64,000 nucleotides of DNA from Phylloscopus collybita (GCA_027886175.1 JAJNNQ010000008.1:8216001-8280000), one strand, 5' to 3'. Positions 14,544 to 29,111 are shown, numbered from the stretch's first letter. Numbers and translations: made by a program. The notes: a model not told the origin generated them from the sequence alone.

Positions 14544-14585
14544 CTTTTTTTCTTTTTTTCTTTTTTTCTTTTTTCTTTTTTTTTT
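14544..14585. repeat. Pyrimidine-rich T/C simple repeat
   Basis: Runs of six or more T separated by single C residues, repeated five times, followed by a longer T run. Confidence 0.9.
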
Positions 14586-15265
14586 AATTTAAATCCCAGT
14601 TTCAAAGGAATTTAGCTATGACCTGGATTTTAATTTTCTTGGGGATTTTACTAATGCTTGAGGGGGGAAATCTGGTACATTTTCAGCATATTAAATACCT
14701 GTTTGTGTCAAAGTAGTCATTTCTAATTGATTTGATTACAGTACAGTGGCATAGCAAAGGGTATATGTGGATATTTATCATCTCTAGTTATGCTATCATT
14801 AGAATATGATTTCTGAATTTTCATTAGTGGGACACACTACCTAAATATTGCTCAGTTTTGAAACCACTTAATTATCCTGTCATTGGTGCAGCATTATTCA
14901 ATTTTACATTAAAATTGTTTTCCTGGAGACCTAAGCTAGATTCAAATAAACTGTTCATTTTTGGCAACCAGGAAGAAATGGAGTCCTTGTAAAAATCAGA
15001 CTTTGGAGTGAGGAAGTTGGCGATTTTTTTCATTAGTTTCATAGGGCTCATTGTTCCTATTCTGGAAACTTTATAGCTGCAATCACCTACGGCTAGAGTC
15101 TGATTTTTACTGAGGTGCTATAATAATTATACTAAGTACTTTCTGTTTGCTGCTGACAAACAACAATCCTTGAATATCACTTAAGGAAAACAGAAACTTT
15201 TATACTGTGGCTTAGTTTCCAAAACTTCATGGTTTGAGTTCTCAGAAATAAGTACAAGATATTAA

Positions 15266-15300
15266 TTAAATCAAATCAAATCAAACAAACAAACAAAAAC
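15266..15300. repeat. AAATC/AAAC compound microsatellite
   Basis: Three AAATC units are followed by about four AAAC units. A second short AAAC array occurs at about 15441-15460. Confidence 0.85.
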
Positions 15301-18300
15301 CTACCCTGGGTTTTGCCTATAACAATGAGAGCTCTCAAACTCTTAGGCACACTCACAGAGATGTGATAAAATATTTTGCTAAGAAACTTAAGTATGACTT
15401 ACTGAGAACTGAAGGTTGACAAGTTTAAATACTGTAATAGCAAAACAAACAAACAAAAACCTTTCAGTTCACTTGTGGATTAGTAGTTAATACTCTGAAA
15501 TCCGCAAGCTACGGCTATCTGTGCTGTTATAATCCAAAAGAAGAACTCTACTTTTTCTGTTTTTTCAAAGGAAGATCTTAATCACCTCTTTGTAAGCCAC
15601 CAAACCCCTTATTAAAAGTCTGGGCCCAATCCTCCCTTGAAAGCGTGGCCCCAGCAAACTATGGGCTTTGATCCTAAATTGAGAACAACAGCTACTGAAG
15701 GTAACAGTATGTGATTAAGGACTGCAAAATTTGGGCCACTGACATGAGTGAGATTGACTGCTCATGTGAGTAAAGAACAATTTCATAAGATTAAGGACCA
15801 TTATTATGTTTGGTAGTTGTATTCTTATTAACTCTTCCTCATTATTTATTCAGCTTAAATAAGCTGAGCAATATTAATGTATTGTCAATATCAACATTTA
15901 TTAGTGGGAACTAGAGTAAAAATAGCTGCAGTAATTTTCTTTTTCTTTTTTAATTATTAAAACTCCTGTTTATAGCATAAATACTATACTCTGTGAAAAC
16001 AGTAGATTAATGGCACAGTTGCTAGTCTTGCTCTTCGACATCATATTTTTAAATAACCTACTGATAATCTGAATAATTAAACATAGTTTTCTGTTAACAT
16101 TTCATTGTTCTCACAGACATACAAATTGTTTTCCTGCTGCTCTAAATGTGTCCCAGTGGGATGGACCTGGAGAGCTGGGACCAGCCACCTGCTGGGGCCT
16201 GGCACAGGGTGCTCCAGCCAAGAGGGAAGGAGATAATGGAACATTCTCCCCCACATCTCATGTACAATTAAGGGCAAAATTAATATAACATCAACAGCTG
16301 GGCTGTTCATTGAGTTCTACAACCAAGCCAGAGTAGGAACCATTCTCCTCAGAGAATTTGGGTTGTCCCCATCCTGAGGGAAGGTCCCTCAGATGACCCA
16401 TAAGTTCTCTCCATAAGAATGTAGGTCAGAGTGCTACCCTGGAAGCTTTGGGAAGGTAATTTTTCTTTTGTGGTTAGAGTGTCTGAACTGGAATGGTAAC
16501 TGTAACTTCAGTTTACCTGCAGAATGAGGCATTGTGACAGCTCTGACACTAGGAACTAGAAATATCATTTGAGTGCTAAAAAAAAATTAAAAGGTAAACT
16601 TTAACTTGCTTTATCTGAACTCTGTAAAAGCCTTGTAGTGGTACACCTCTGATTTCAGATTTTTTGTGTTTGTCGCAAATAGGAAATGCTGAAAGAACCT
16701 GCAGCTTAACAGCTTAGCTCTTTCCTTTGAGAGGAAATAGAATTAGAACCTGCATGTGCTTGGCTTATACTTCATAATACATTTTATTATTACAATTATA
16801 AATTAGGCCCCTGGGCACAAAAATTACAGCATAACTAAAAACATAACTAACCAAGGTAAATTGATGCCTGCCCTAATATATTTTACCATCGCAGGATACT
16901 AGAGGCTGCCTCTCACTCTGGGCCCTCCACTCTTAAGTGGGTCTGTTGGCACAGTATTACTGTGCTGTAACTAGTCTAGGGCTTGAATCTGAGCCACACT
17001 TTGGTTTCCATCCATTCATCACAACTGGAGAGTCTTATAGGCTTTTGGCCGACTTTCACCTTCTACAGGTGGTGGCAGGCCAGCTGCAAATGTGTTTGTT
17101 CTCCTTTGCTGTGCAATAAGCCCTGAGCTTTTCAGTGCTAGTGATGGAAGAGAGATAATCTTGGGGGTGTGTGTGTGATTGCAGATCCTTCCACACTGGT
17201 ATTCAGCAGTGCTGACATTCAGTGGTGTATCAGACCTTTGCTTACTGTTTTCCACAGGATCAGCAGTCAGAAAGCCTGTGATAGTGATACAGTCCTGTTT
17301 CCTGGATATTATGCAGTTATCCAAATTTTTCAAAATGGGAGTAGTAATACTACCCCACCAACTTGTGCCTGATGACTGCAATCATGAATGTTTCTGAGGA
17401 GAGACAGTTATTTGAATCAAATTGGTTGTCTTCTTTGTAACTTCAGCTTATCTTGTGAAAATACTGTCAGAATAATATATGCTTCCTTTATAACCAAGAA
17501 GTTCTACTCTTGATCGATAGGACTTACTTTTCATTTGTCAGCTTAATGAATTATTAGTCTTCCAGGGTTTTTTAGTACATTTCAGACTCTTTTTGTGCAG
17601 CAGACAGCTGTGACAAGCTGAGATGGAAAACTAGCCTGAGCCCTGGTGCTAAATAGGGACTGGTACTCTTAGATCTCACTGGGTGCTCCTTATTTATGTA
17701 ACTAAGGTGAAAGTACTTGGGCTAATGCCAGCAGCTGTAGTCAGAAGTGATGTTGGAGAGTGCCCTGGTGCTGGGCTTGACATTGGCACAGTGATTATAC
17801 CTGGGAACTCACTGTAATGTAGCTCTGATGGGAGGGTCCAGGGCTGGGAAGTATCTCCTTTGCTGGAGGAACGGTTCCAGCAGTGGCAAAGAACCTTAGG
17901 GACTGGTGTCCCCAGAAGTTTCAGGGATGGAGTTTCACAGCCACAGTGTGTGACCTGTGTCCCTGCACATCAGGGTTGTTGCTGCATACCAAGCCATGCA
18001 GCTCTGGAGCTCCACAGAAGCTGTAGTTCATGGGGGCTGGGATTGGCCTTTCTGGGTAGGGCTGCTATTCCACTTGTGTGCAGCAAGAGGTATTATCAGA
18101 TAATCAGAAAATGCCACTTCTTCTGTTCAGTTTTTCTGCCTTTGAGTGACAACATTAAGTTATTTTGCACTGTTGTCTCAGCAGTTTATCAATCAAGGTT
18201 TTTTCCCTTTGTATTTTGTTTTGTTTCAGGGGGTGGGGCAGGGGGGTGTGAGTTTACCTTTACTTTGGGTGCAAATGGGGAAAATGAAGATTTCACATTC

Positions 18301-20099
18301 AGTAAGGTTTTGGTTTTTTTTTTCCATAACCATTAACTATGCATGTTAAAGCTGTCCTAGGGCAACCCTGATGTGCTCACAGTAGTGTTTTCATCTTTTC
18401 TATAAATATTTGTAGTTGACCATGCATTACAATAGAGCATTCCTTTCTTTTGACTTTGCCCTTTTATATTTTAGCTTGTTCAACTTATTTGCACAGAATG
18501 GGGGGAAGAAGTTTTTATGGAAAAGATAAACTCTACGGGTAGATATGTGTGTATGTAGTAAATCTACTGAAAACTGTTTATGGATTTTGGTAAGAAGGCA
18601 TTGTCTCCATTTTTATGAAGATTATGAAATCTTTGGGGGTTTGTTTATCTACATACAAAGTTCTGTGGGAAAAAATGTGAGAATGACAAGGAAACATCAG
18701 AAGTAAAATTTTGCTTCAGTTCTACTATTGCATTCTGAATGTCATATTCATCTCCTTTCATTTCCTCAGTGAACACTTCCTCCCATGTTTGTATGCTACT
18801 ATATTTCAAATTTTTTTTGCCGATAAAGGGAAGTCTTCAGATGTCATTCATGCTTGAAATACTTTGCTTCTCCTGGTATTCCAAAATGCCAGGGTGTGTT
18901 TCTAGACTTTTTGGAACAGACAGAAAATTTCTGTCAACCACAGAAAAAGATTGTCCAGTAGTAGTGAAATAAAAACTTACAGGACTGAGGATTACTATTT
19001 TCAAATTCATTCTAGCATATTACTTTATACCATAAATGATAATTTCTGGTTTTGTTCAAGTATTGGCTAAGCCAGCAGTCAGAGCACCCTAAACCGGGAA
19101 GTCCCAAATCTGGGCAGGCATTTTGGCAACGTGCTTTGACTGGATCCTAAGTACAATCCTCCTATTTGTTTACTAGTAAAACAACAGAAGTTCTTCAGTG
19201 AAAACAAACCAAAATTGTGATTGTTTTTAATTAGTAGCAGGTCTACTTAAAAGCTTAAAATGATTTGACGTTTGCATAGGTCCCTTGCCCGATCCTAACT
19301 TCAAGACAGGCTTTGTAAAATAACTCAAATTTGACACATAAAATAGCATAAAATTCCCCTGGGTTCCACCCTCTGTAAGGTTATGGCAATTTTATATATC
19401 TATCGCATTTATTGTGTGAAAAGTCAGTACATTTCAAACAATTGTTTTAGACATAAGCACAGGAAAGCTTTAGTTACGTATGGAGAATGTACTGCTGTAG
19501 CATTTTTTTTTTTAAAGCCATAATTGAACATTACTGGTCTAGTATCACTGTCTTTTCATTTGTCTTTCATCACTGTGCCTTTCAATAGCATTCATCTATG
19601 GACTAATGCAATGCCTGCCAAAGTCAATAGAAGTCATTCAGCTGACATCAATGAACAATGAATCGGGCCCTTTAAAGGGAAGGAACTAGAGCTTACAAGG
19701 GTTAAACAGAGCAGTGAGGAAAAACACTCTGAGGCAGGAATTGTGACTTCTCCTGTGTCCACACAGCACCTGGCACTTCCCTGACATTCAGAACAGTGAC
19801 AAAATGACCAATTCTCAGTCTCCACTGGTAGCTCTGATAAGGGAAGGCAGTTTTACCAGTCAACATCTGAATTGTTTTTCTGTGCAAAGCCTTAGCAGGT
19901 ATCAATAATTGTAATACACAGTAAAAATCTGTTCAGATAGGTGTCATTGATGCAGATGTTGAGAATCTTTTTGCTTAATTGCTTCTCTCAGTCTTTCCAA
20001 AGAACTCACCTTGCTATCAGTCTTTCTTTGTTCTGATTAAGTTGTAATCACTCAAAAGCAGATTCAGAAGCTCCCCCTCCTTCCCTCAAAGAGATGGTG

Positions 20100-20570
20100 T
20101 TTGCTTTGTACCCAAATGTGACATTGCACACTGGTGCAATCGAAAGAGGCTGCAATGATCAATTGAGGGCCCAATCAAAGCCTCACAGATAGGCAGCCAT
20201 TCGTCGCTGTTTGATATAAAAGGTGTTTTATTTCTCATCACTTTTTTGTCACTGAAAGAATGCTTCCTACGTGCAGATTAATTAAAGTGTAAACATTAAA
20301 TATTGATTGATGCATTATCAGCATGGAGCAGTTGCCTCCACTCAGATTGATTCCTGCAGTGATTTATTGTCATATTTGTGGAGTCATTTCACTCGATAAC
20401 AAAGAGAAATAGCCTGCTCCCTCTACCTTTCAGGCGTGCTTTCTGGCACTTGCAGTGCACCTCCTCATCCTCAGTGACTTCCATTTTTCGTCTTCTAGGA
20501 CTAACACAGTGTCACCACATTTTCAGTGAAGAACCTTAGCTCTTTTTGCTTTGGCATTTGCATAATAAAT
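20100..20570. promoter_or_regulatory. Candidate distal enhancer about 39 kb upstream of SALL1
   Basis: This is the most enhancer-like block of the distal desert. It contains a TCF/LEF-like ATCAAAG at 20174-20180, TTAATTAA at 20278-20285, a PBX-like TGATTGAT at 20304-20311, a HOX-like GATTTATTG near 20361, and a perfect POU octamer ATTTGCAT at 20556-20563. There are no repeats and no frame of note. Deserts beside SALL genes are known to hold developmental enhancers. That this block is one is inferred from motif clustering alone. Confidence 0.4.
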
Positions 20571-22224
20571 TGTAGTTTGGTGGGAAGCTCGCAGACCTGT
20601 GCTCTCAAATGGAACATCTCTGGTTAACACTTCCACCCTGTGCCCCACACAGCTGCTTTCCATGACCCTGCTCAGGCACAGCTTTGCAAGGACAGTTTCA
20701 AATCATTCAAATTCACTCACTGCCAACTTGACAGAAAGGTGAACTTTCTAGAGAGTAACACTGTTCAGGTCAGTGCTATGGCTAAATTATCCAATTAGTT
20801 ACTCTGAGTAGGAGCATGGCCATACACATAAATTTAAAGAATTTCAGGTTTTTAGTCTCATTTTTGAAAAGGGGCCTCCATTTAAATCATATGGAATATT
20901 TAAAATAAAGCAAAGTTTTGTGGGCTGTTATTGAGCATCTGGATTAGAAACCTTGTTCAAAAACAGTGTTCATTTTCTGTAATTTTCAGAAATGGATTGA
21001 AATGAGATAGTGTTCCAGACCCCTTCCCCTTCTCCTCGAAAGCCTTTAATGTTCTTATTCTGTGCTCATCTGTGTCAGGGACGGCAGTTGCACAGCACCA
21101 CATGTTGTGATAGCTGCTGCACACAGCCATCTGTGCCAAAAGGAGCCGTAGCCCTGAAGTCAGGTATTTGTTCCAGACTGCTGTAGTCCCTCCTTCTCCG
21201 TGTTTTCACCAGGCTGATGGTCACCCAGCACATTTGCAGCCAGAAGCTGTCTCTGCTGTCTGGAGCAACCCTCAGTGACCCAATCAGCTACAAGAGAAAA
21301 CCATTTGTGAATTGCTTTGTTCTGCAGTAACAAAACTTAATCTCTTATGTACATGGCTTTCATTTACCACACAGGGAATTAGACTACCCAAAGTCTGCTG
21401 AAGTCAAATGTGTGAGCAAGACCACAAAAATATGTAATAAGCAACTGGTGATTTTGATTCAGTCAAGCAGCAAAACATTAACCTTTGGTCACAGTAGCAA
21501 GGAATGCTAAACTTGTGAATTTACTGCAGCAGATAATTTCACTCCTATACCTACAGGAGATCATAGGAGTAGTTTCCTACATAAGGAGAGGCTCTGCCAA
21601 ACTGGCTAAGAATGGTGTGCTATGATTTCTCTAAAGGGCTGTTGCAAACATGGTGTGAGACTTCAATAAGATAGGTATGCACTTGTGCTGCTGCCATTCC
21701 TGCCCATCCCTGTCACTCCCAAGCACTTGCCCAACAGCACTTTATTTAGGTAGGATGCTTTGATATTTTACAGATGTAACCAAGCCTGGGAGAAAATGCT
21801 GCTGTTTTAAGTACTTCCTCCCTATGCTTTTCCTACCAGATTCTCTTCCTGTCTTCCTGCTCTATCATTTTCCATTCCAAACTAAAATTCTTGTTCTTTG
21901 CATCAGCTCGCTAGTAGCTGGGCAGTCACACCTGAATTTGACACTCCTGAAATTAAAAACAAACCAACCTTAAGGTATTGCAACAGGGTGCTCATCTGGG
22001 TCCCTTCAAAACAGTGCTCTTGCAAATCACTTTTTCCCTGATCTTCGTTTGCTGTTGCCCTTCCTACCCTCTGAGCGCCACGGCTGTCACTTTGTGTTAG
22101 ACTGTCACCCTGATTGAAGTTGTCAGCTCTGCCAGGCGAGGACCTCGCCTTCCTGTTTGTCCCTACCCAGCTGTGCAACCACCACTGCTGGAATTGCAAG
22201 GCCACCAGCCTCCTGCTTGCCAGA

Positions 22225-22440
22225 CTGCGCTAAACAAAACCCGCCGTGATTTCTGTAATCACATTTGCACTTTTATAAAACCTTTCAATGATCCTAGTGC
22301 GTTTTGTGCAAAAAACGTTCTTAAAGGTCTCTATTTTCAGATGAAAGCTTACAACAGCTATGAAAAGAGACTTTAATACTTTTCATATGACAGATAATTC
22401 TAGCAAATAATATTCAGTTGGAATTGCATTATCATCGTTT
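22225..22440. promoter_or_regulatory. Candidate conserved non-coding element
   Basis: Repeat-free sequence with words such as TGATTTCTGTAATCACA near 22248, an imperfect inverted repeat, TTTTATAAAACC near 22270, CAATGATCC near 22287, and GCATTATCATCG near 22427. It follows a more GC-rich stretch at 21.9-22.2 kb. A short frame across it shows no domain. Regulatory role is inferred. Confidence 0.27.
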
Positions 22441-23999
22441 AGATAGGGTCACACAAAAAAAAAAGAGAGATCTCAGTTGCAAAGGACCTGCTTTGCAGAT
22501 CAAATGTGGACCTGAGAAACACGCAAAGAACCGTTCCCTCTGGGGACATTAGAGCATCTTTGAAAACAACTGGAAAGCTTCTGTTGGCTTCAGTGGGCCC
22601 AGGCTTTCCTGGATGGCTTCCAGAGGTGCTTACACTCAACTTGGACCTGTACCAATTGTAACTTGCATGCAGCCACCAGTGGTTCCCAGAAGGAAGCAGC
22701 CCCAAGGAAGACACCAGCTTAGGAGGAGCGAAGGGCTGTGACTCAGCTGTGGTTTGTCCTGCTGTAAGTCACCCCGAAGGCATTGGTAGCTGCAGGCACC
22801 CTCTCAGCTGGTTGTGTGGATCTTTGTTACTTTCAGCATTGGTGTCAGTGTGCTAAACTGCCTGGACTGCAGATGCTCTGGGCGTGGTGCTGCTGGGAAG
22901 AAGCAGTGTAAGCCAGTGCACAGCCAGTCTGTGCTTCTCTCAGCCCCACAAGAGTTGCTGACCAGCTGTGGTGGGCAGCTACAGAGAGTGAGCAGATATT
23001 AGGAATATTTGGGGAAATTGTGCAGCAGAGAAAAGAAAAGAGATCTTGTTCAAAGCTACTAAAATAAATTTGTAAAAGCAGTGTATGATTTAATACTTCT
23101 CAAATACCATCCTCCTGGGCAGGATTCTGAAAGGAAGATATTTGTGAAGTGAGCTTTTCCCTCAGTGTGCCTCAGTGCACCTCAGTCTTATAAAGCTGTT
23201 GTATGAAAGACATACAGTAGTTAATAATGAAAATTTTAAATCCTTTAATTTGTTTTGATGTTTTAAATAAGATGAAAACTTGCTTTTTCCTTATATGCTT
23301 TTCCCAGGATCATTCCTTTGCCAGGTTGGAAAGATACATGTCTTAGAGTACTTCTCTTGAATTCTGATTAGTGTTTCCTTTCACCATGGACAATTAAATC
23401 TGACATGAAGGGATACAAAAAGATGTTTGTTAAGTATTTAGAAAGCTCAGTACTGACCTAGATGCTGGAATTTTAGATATGTTCAAATACACAGGGATTG
23501 TAAACCCGTCCTAAGGACTCAAGCTCAAAAGAAGCTTCCCCTGCAAAATTAAAAAAAAAAAAATAGAAAAGGAAAAGATAAAGAAAAAAGTGATGATAAA
23601 CACAAGCTGTAGAAGGCTGTAGCCCTCCACATTTTACTGAAGAGATTGTCTGCTCTATAGTAGGAGTTGGATATTAATTCAAACCAGTCTACTAATTTTC
23701 CATATGAAGTTACAGTCATATGACCATTTTGACCAAATAGGCTCTACTATGAATTTAGATTAGCATACTGATGCAAATTACCCAACTGTTTTCTTGTATC
23801 TCTATAAGACCTGCCAGATGAATACTGTTGCCCTAAATTGTGATATTTCCCCTACAAAAATGAGTTAACTATTTTTGAGGCAACAATTACACGTTGCATG
23901 AGAATGGTGTGTTATTTCCTGAAATTGTATGTAATTTATTTTTAAGAGTTCGAAACAGAGTTTTGAAGTTAAATGTGTATCATCTTTGTAACTGCTCAA

Positions 24000-24135
24000 A
24001 TCATGTTATTTTGCATTTCCTGAAATACCTTTGAAGTCAAATGCAAATAAGGGGAAAATAAATTACAACTTGTGGAGTGACCAGTGTCTGATTATACGCA
24101 GTATAATTAACTCCATCCCTCACATAATGTTTGTT
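24000..24135. promoter_or_regulatory. Candidate enhancer with a POU octamer
   Basis: A perfect octamer ATGCAAAT occurs at 24041-24048, preceded by a TCF/LEF-like CTTTGAAG near 24029 and followed by GATTATACG and TATAATTAACTCC homeodomain-type words. There are no repeats. Two perfect octamers, here and at 20556, fall within 3.5 kb. Inference from motifs. Confidence 0.28.
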
Positions 24136-27100
24136 GTAATACTTATCCCATGTACTTCAGAATCATTGAGATGATTGGTGATTCTTTGCTTGGGGAAAAC
24201 AGTTTGTTCATAAGGCGGATCTTTTTATTCACTTTTGGGTCATGAGGATTTAACATTTTTAAAATACTGATTGAAAATCTATTTAATGTTAATAATAAAC
24301 AGCTACAACTCAAATAGTCAAACTGCTCAAAATAGTCTTTTCATCTCTAATTCTTATTTACCTACAGTACTTTGCCTTTGGAAAAATTGAGGGGATTTAG
24401 TATTTTAATTTGAATATTATTATATTTAGAACCATGAAATAGATTGATAAGGCACATTTATTCTTTCTTTGCCTGTGCTGTAGTCTACAAATAGATGGTA
24501 TTTCAAATTAACAGACTTCTATTAGAAGAAACCATTTCAGTACAAAAAGAAGCTTTTTCATTCTTAGACTATTACTTGTATTATGACAGAAATTAACATT
24601 TTTGTGACCTGTAATTAACTGCGTCTCCTTGTGCTATAAATAAGATTTGGCAGCTACAGCTGGAGTTAACTGTATCTTGAGGTCTAAGTTTTTTTTATTT
24701 ATAGCTTTCTACATTTGCTAATGACACTGTGGGGTTCAGGGATGCAGACAATAAAGACTGCAAATAAAATCTGTGCCTCGTGTCTACAGCCCTGTTCCAT
24801 TTCTTTCCTCCAGTGGCATCAAGAGTTTCCTCAAATTTTCCCTGTGCTTGGAAATCTCTGGGGTTAGTGTGTGAGTCTTTGACGCTGTTAACAATTTCAA
24901 TCTGCACCATTAAAGCTGCATTTTCTAACTGTCCCCTGGTAATTGTTGCAAGGACTTAGACAAGTAAGACTATCCAAAGGCATCAGTAAGGTCAAACCAT
25001 GGTAGAAAGAGCTCTGATTTTATCCTGGAGATTGATGCTTGTATCACCTTTTTTTTCGATTCAGCAGCTGGGGTTATAAAATGTACTTGCAATCACTGAT
25101 AACATGTTAGATCAGACAACAAGTGGAGTAACACAGTATTTTATACACTCTGGGTAGTTTTACCTAATGCAACAATAAATCAGTGAAGGCAGAGGTCTTT
25201 TGTAAATTTTAATGAAAATTCAGCTGCTGAATATATAGTTACTTCTGGCTGAAGTTCTAGAAATATGAATTTGCTTCCATTCTTTAAAGCTGTAAAAATT
25301 GTTTTAACTGCAAACTTTCTGGTAAGACAGTAAATAAGAAAGCAATAAAAGAAGAGACAGCCCATCCCATATATTATAATTAGTTTGTCATTGGCCATAA
25401 GCAAACCGAGGGGAGGGGGCCAGACAGCAAAATGTACTTTGAGTTAGTTGTCAAGAATTCTCCTCCTGAATACCATCCAAAAAAAATCTCTGTACATGAA
25501 TGAGACTAGAGTTGGTTGAATGGGCCCATTGTGCCATTTCATAGAATTAAAATCATGATAAAATTTAAAAATATTTACCAGCTAATCAATAAGTCACACT
25601 TTTATGCAAGTCCAGAGAGTTTAGTAGAGAACTTTTTTCTTCCACAGATTATTATAGCTACTGAAAACCATGCTTTTTTATTGTTGCAAAATTTCAATTA
25701 TATATAACAAACTTAATTGAAATTTATTAAATGAGTGTCACAACAAGGAAATGGACGTATAGAAATAAAGAACACTGAAGAATACAAATACGCTGCTAAG
25801 CTTCTACAGCATCTTTCTTTCTTGTCAGTTTAAAGCAATGTTTCTGAAAAATTAGCATTATTCTTTCCTAAAACCTGTTAGCCTACAGAAACAGCTCCAA
25901 ATCTGTATCAAGTGACCAGGCTCATTAAAAAACCTGAAGAGTTGAACAGCAATAAGGAGCATGTAGAAATCACTTGCTTAGAAATCACACAAAAAGTGGA
26001 ATTTATTCAGTTCTTCACTTCCCCAAGGTGGATTTTTCTTTGATTTTTTTTTACAAATTATGTCATACACATATAGGATTTTTTAAAAAATATAAGCTAA
26101 GGTATAATATTTGTTATTGCTTGTGCTTTTCTTATTTTTCTTCTTTATTTCAGATATTTCTCTTAAATTTCATCCATTTTTGAGTACCTTGTCTGGTTAA
26201 TGGAATGTTGATGAAACTTTGATACTTTCATCATTTATTCAGAGCAGAACTAATAAGACTTAAATGAATATAAAAAAAAACCCACAAAACAATAACATTT
26301 TAAATGAAACATCTTTTGAACACTTTGAAAGTTATACATTTTTTCCTTATTACTGGTGTTTCTACACAGATATCATGAATTATACACTTTGAGTTGTTTC
26401 TTGTAGCCTTACAAACTTAAAATGATTGTCAGAATTTTACAGGAAAAGATTTAAAAACTGATTGTTTGCTCTCGTTTTATGATTCTCCCTGTACAGTTTT
26501 GTTGGCTCCAAGGGGTTGTTCCCAAATTATATCAGTGTCATGCTGGAAGGAGGTCATCTCTGTCCAACCACTACTCACCACATCACTCTTACCCACAAAA
26601 CATCACCGACTTCCACCACTCTCAAAGGTACAAAAGGTGAGCTGCAGGTTCTTACCTTCCATTGCTTCTGGTGGTTCTATACCTGCATAAGCACAGAATA
26701 TTTCTGTCTCAAACTGGTATATATTTTAAATATTTAAAATGTATTTCCTATTTTTTTTTCTGTTATGTAAACTGCATGTTAGGAGCTAATTTCTGATCTC
26801 TACTTGAAGAATATTTGAGTAACTTTGTATTTACTGTCTAGTTTTCAAACCCCACCCTGTGAACACTTATTAAAATAATAATAATGACAGCAAGAGCTGT
26901 AGCCAAGAGATTTGTATTTAGGCAGTTAATAGCAGCTTTCAGAAAACCTGAAACTACTTTTGAAAAATATTCTATCCAGAGTGACAGAAATGAAAATTGT
27001 TTGGAAGTTACCAGCCAGGGAGTGATGCTGAATATCCTTTAGAAACTCCCTGGGCTTCCACAGACTGCTTGGGAAAGTCAGCAACAGTTTTGGGAAAGTG

Positions 27101-29088
27101 CATTCCCTCATGCCTTGTGATGTATTTCTGCAAACTTACTATCGATCAGAGCTAGCCTTGCAGTGGTTCTGCATCTGTTCCTGCTCAGCCAAGGTGCCTC
27201 TGGGAATATATTTCCCCTTGCAGCAGCAGGTGGCGTTGAACAGCTCACGTTATTCTCACTCTCATAATCATTTTGTCGTACAGGTAGTAAAAACTTCTCT
27301 CCCAAAAGAGAGAATCTGCAAGAGAAATTCAACAAGTTTTTATGGATGTAGCAGGCTTCCTACATGACTAAAGTAGGGGTAAGCTCTTCCAAATTTAATC
27401 ACACTGAGAAATAAGACTATAAATAATGTATTTAAGCCACAGCAAAAACAGGTGTGGTAGAGTAATATCCTAATTGCATTTTATTTTCCTATCCACAATA
27501 ATCTCTTCAAACACCACAGAGTTCATGTTGTGATAAGGTCAAGTTATCGTGTGCCAGCTCATTCACTCTCCAGCAGATACACAAACCTGAGCTAGTCTGT
27601 GGCATTCTTTCCACACTCCACCTCCACAGGCAAAGGAAATGGTTCTCCTGCCAAATGCATTGCCAGTGTGTGTTCACAGAAGGCAGGACAGTGCTGCAGA
27701 TTTACCCCATGGATGTGAGAACAGAATGAGAGTTACCATCTTCTGAACTGTTCTAAAACTGCTTCCAAAAATCAAGGGGCATTGCAGAAGTGCACCTCCA
27801 AATGATTTCCTAGGTTTATTTTTAAAATATGACATGAACATAAAACAAAAAAAGTAACTATTTTTTACCTGCACACAGGTAACATTTAAGAAGAGAAGCC
27901 TTTTACAAGTGAATAACCATACACCAGTTTATCTAGTTCGTCTTTGCACTAATTATGAGTATTTAAGAAATCCATCCATCTTTCTTTCATCAACAGTCAG
28001 AGTTTTCCATTTGCATATCTAATAATTTATGGCATGTCCTGACCCCAAGCAGTAATTGAACCAATAGATCTTCAGCCTAGATTTACTCGTCTGGCTGCCA
28101 CAGTAATGTAACTCTGCAGGAGTTTTGGATTACTCCAAATGCCATCTCCTCTTCTGAGAGGTTGACAGTCACAGGCAAAATCTGACCTCCCAAATGTCAA
28201 GGCAAAAACTCCGTTGCCTAATTTAGACTAACTAGCTCTCCTTTTGGATACTTCAGATAAAAACAAGAGGGCACAGTGATTACTCCCAATGTTAGCCCAG
28301 GAAGATAGTCTTTAATGTAAGACTCTGTAACGATAAATGAATTCTCCTTGGAGCTTAAAACCATGTAGGAGCCTAAATCTTAAAGGGGAAATTTATGTGC
28401 CAGAGCTTGTAATTAGTAATGTGAAAATTAAGGCGGGGGGAAACAAAAAAGAAAAAAAGAAGAGAGAAGCTGTTACATTAGAGAGGAATCTCATGATCAG
28501 TGCCAGACTGATGAGACTTGAGCTGAGAGATTTGGAAGGAGAGATGGGGTGCTTTTCTGCCTCAAGCAAGCCATGGCACAGGGCAAAAACACCCAGCCAA
28601 GAGCCTGTGTTTCATCTTCTCAAAATGTGGTTTAGAAGCCAATTTCAAGGCAGCATTATTTGCCTCAGTAAAGTGTTCTCAAAAGCTTTGAACGAGAAAA
28701 ATGCCGGCAAGCACACAGCCCTGCACTGTTGCAGTGTCTTTGCTGAATACTAACGATAGAGAAAACGCAGGCACGGAAGTTGTGGGTTTGCAGCAGGTAC
28801 TGCTTGGGAAACTCCCTCTGCTATTCAGACACTTGTGGCTGCGTGGGGCAGGTGCAGAGACTGCTCACACTGCTGCTGCTTCCAAACCGTGGATCAGATA
28901 TTATGAAAAGGCGCTGGGGTTGAAATTTTGTAACCCTCATCTGCTGGCTATTTTGCTTTTCTGGAAAGGAGCTCCATTGAATTACCCCTGGCAGACACAC
29001 AGAGCTGTGCTGTTGCTACTGACACGAGTCCCAAAACAACACACACAGGCTGTGAGAAAATGCTACTGTCTCACAACTCCAGAGCTCG

Positions 29089-29111
29089 AAAAAAAAAAAA
29101 AAAAAAAAAAA
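29089..29111. repeat. Homopolymer A, 23 bases
   Basis: An uninterrupted A run inside a chance frame. No clear retroposon body is visible upstream. Confidence 0.95.

Noticed and set aside
16465..16550. Possible MIR head and core (TGGTTAGAGTGTCTGAACTGG, then CTTCAGTTTACCTG)
   Set aside because: The head-like and core-like words are only about 30 bases apart, much closer than in MIR, and the match is weak. Probably coincidence.
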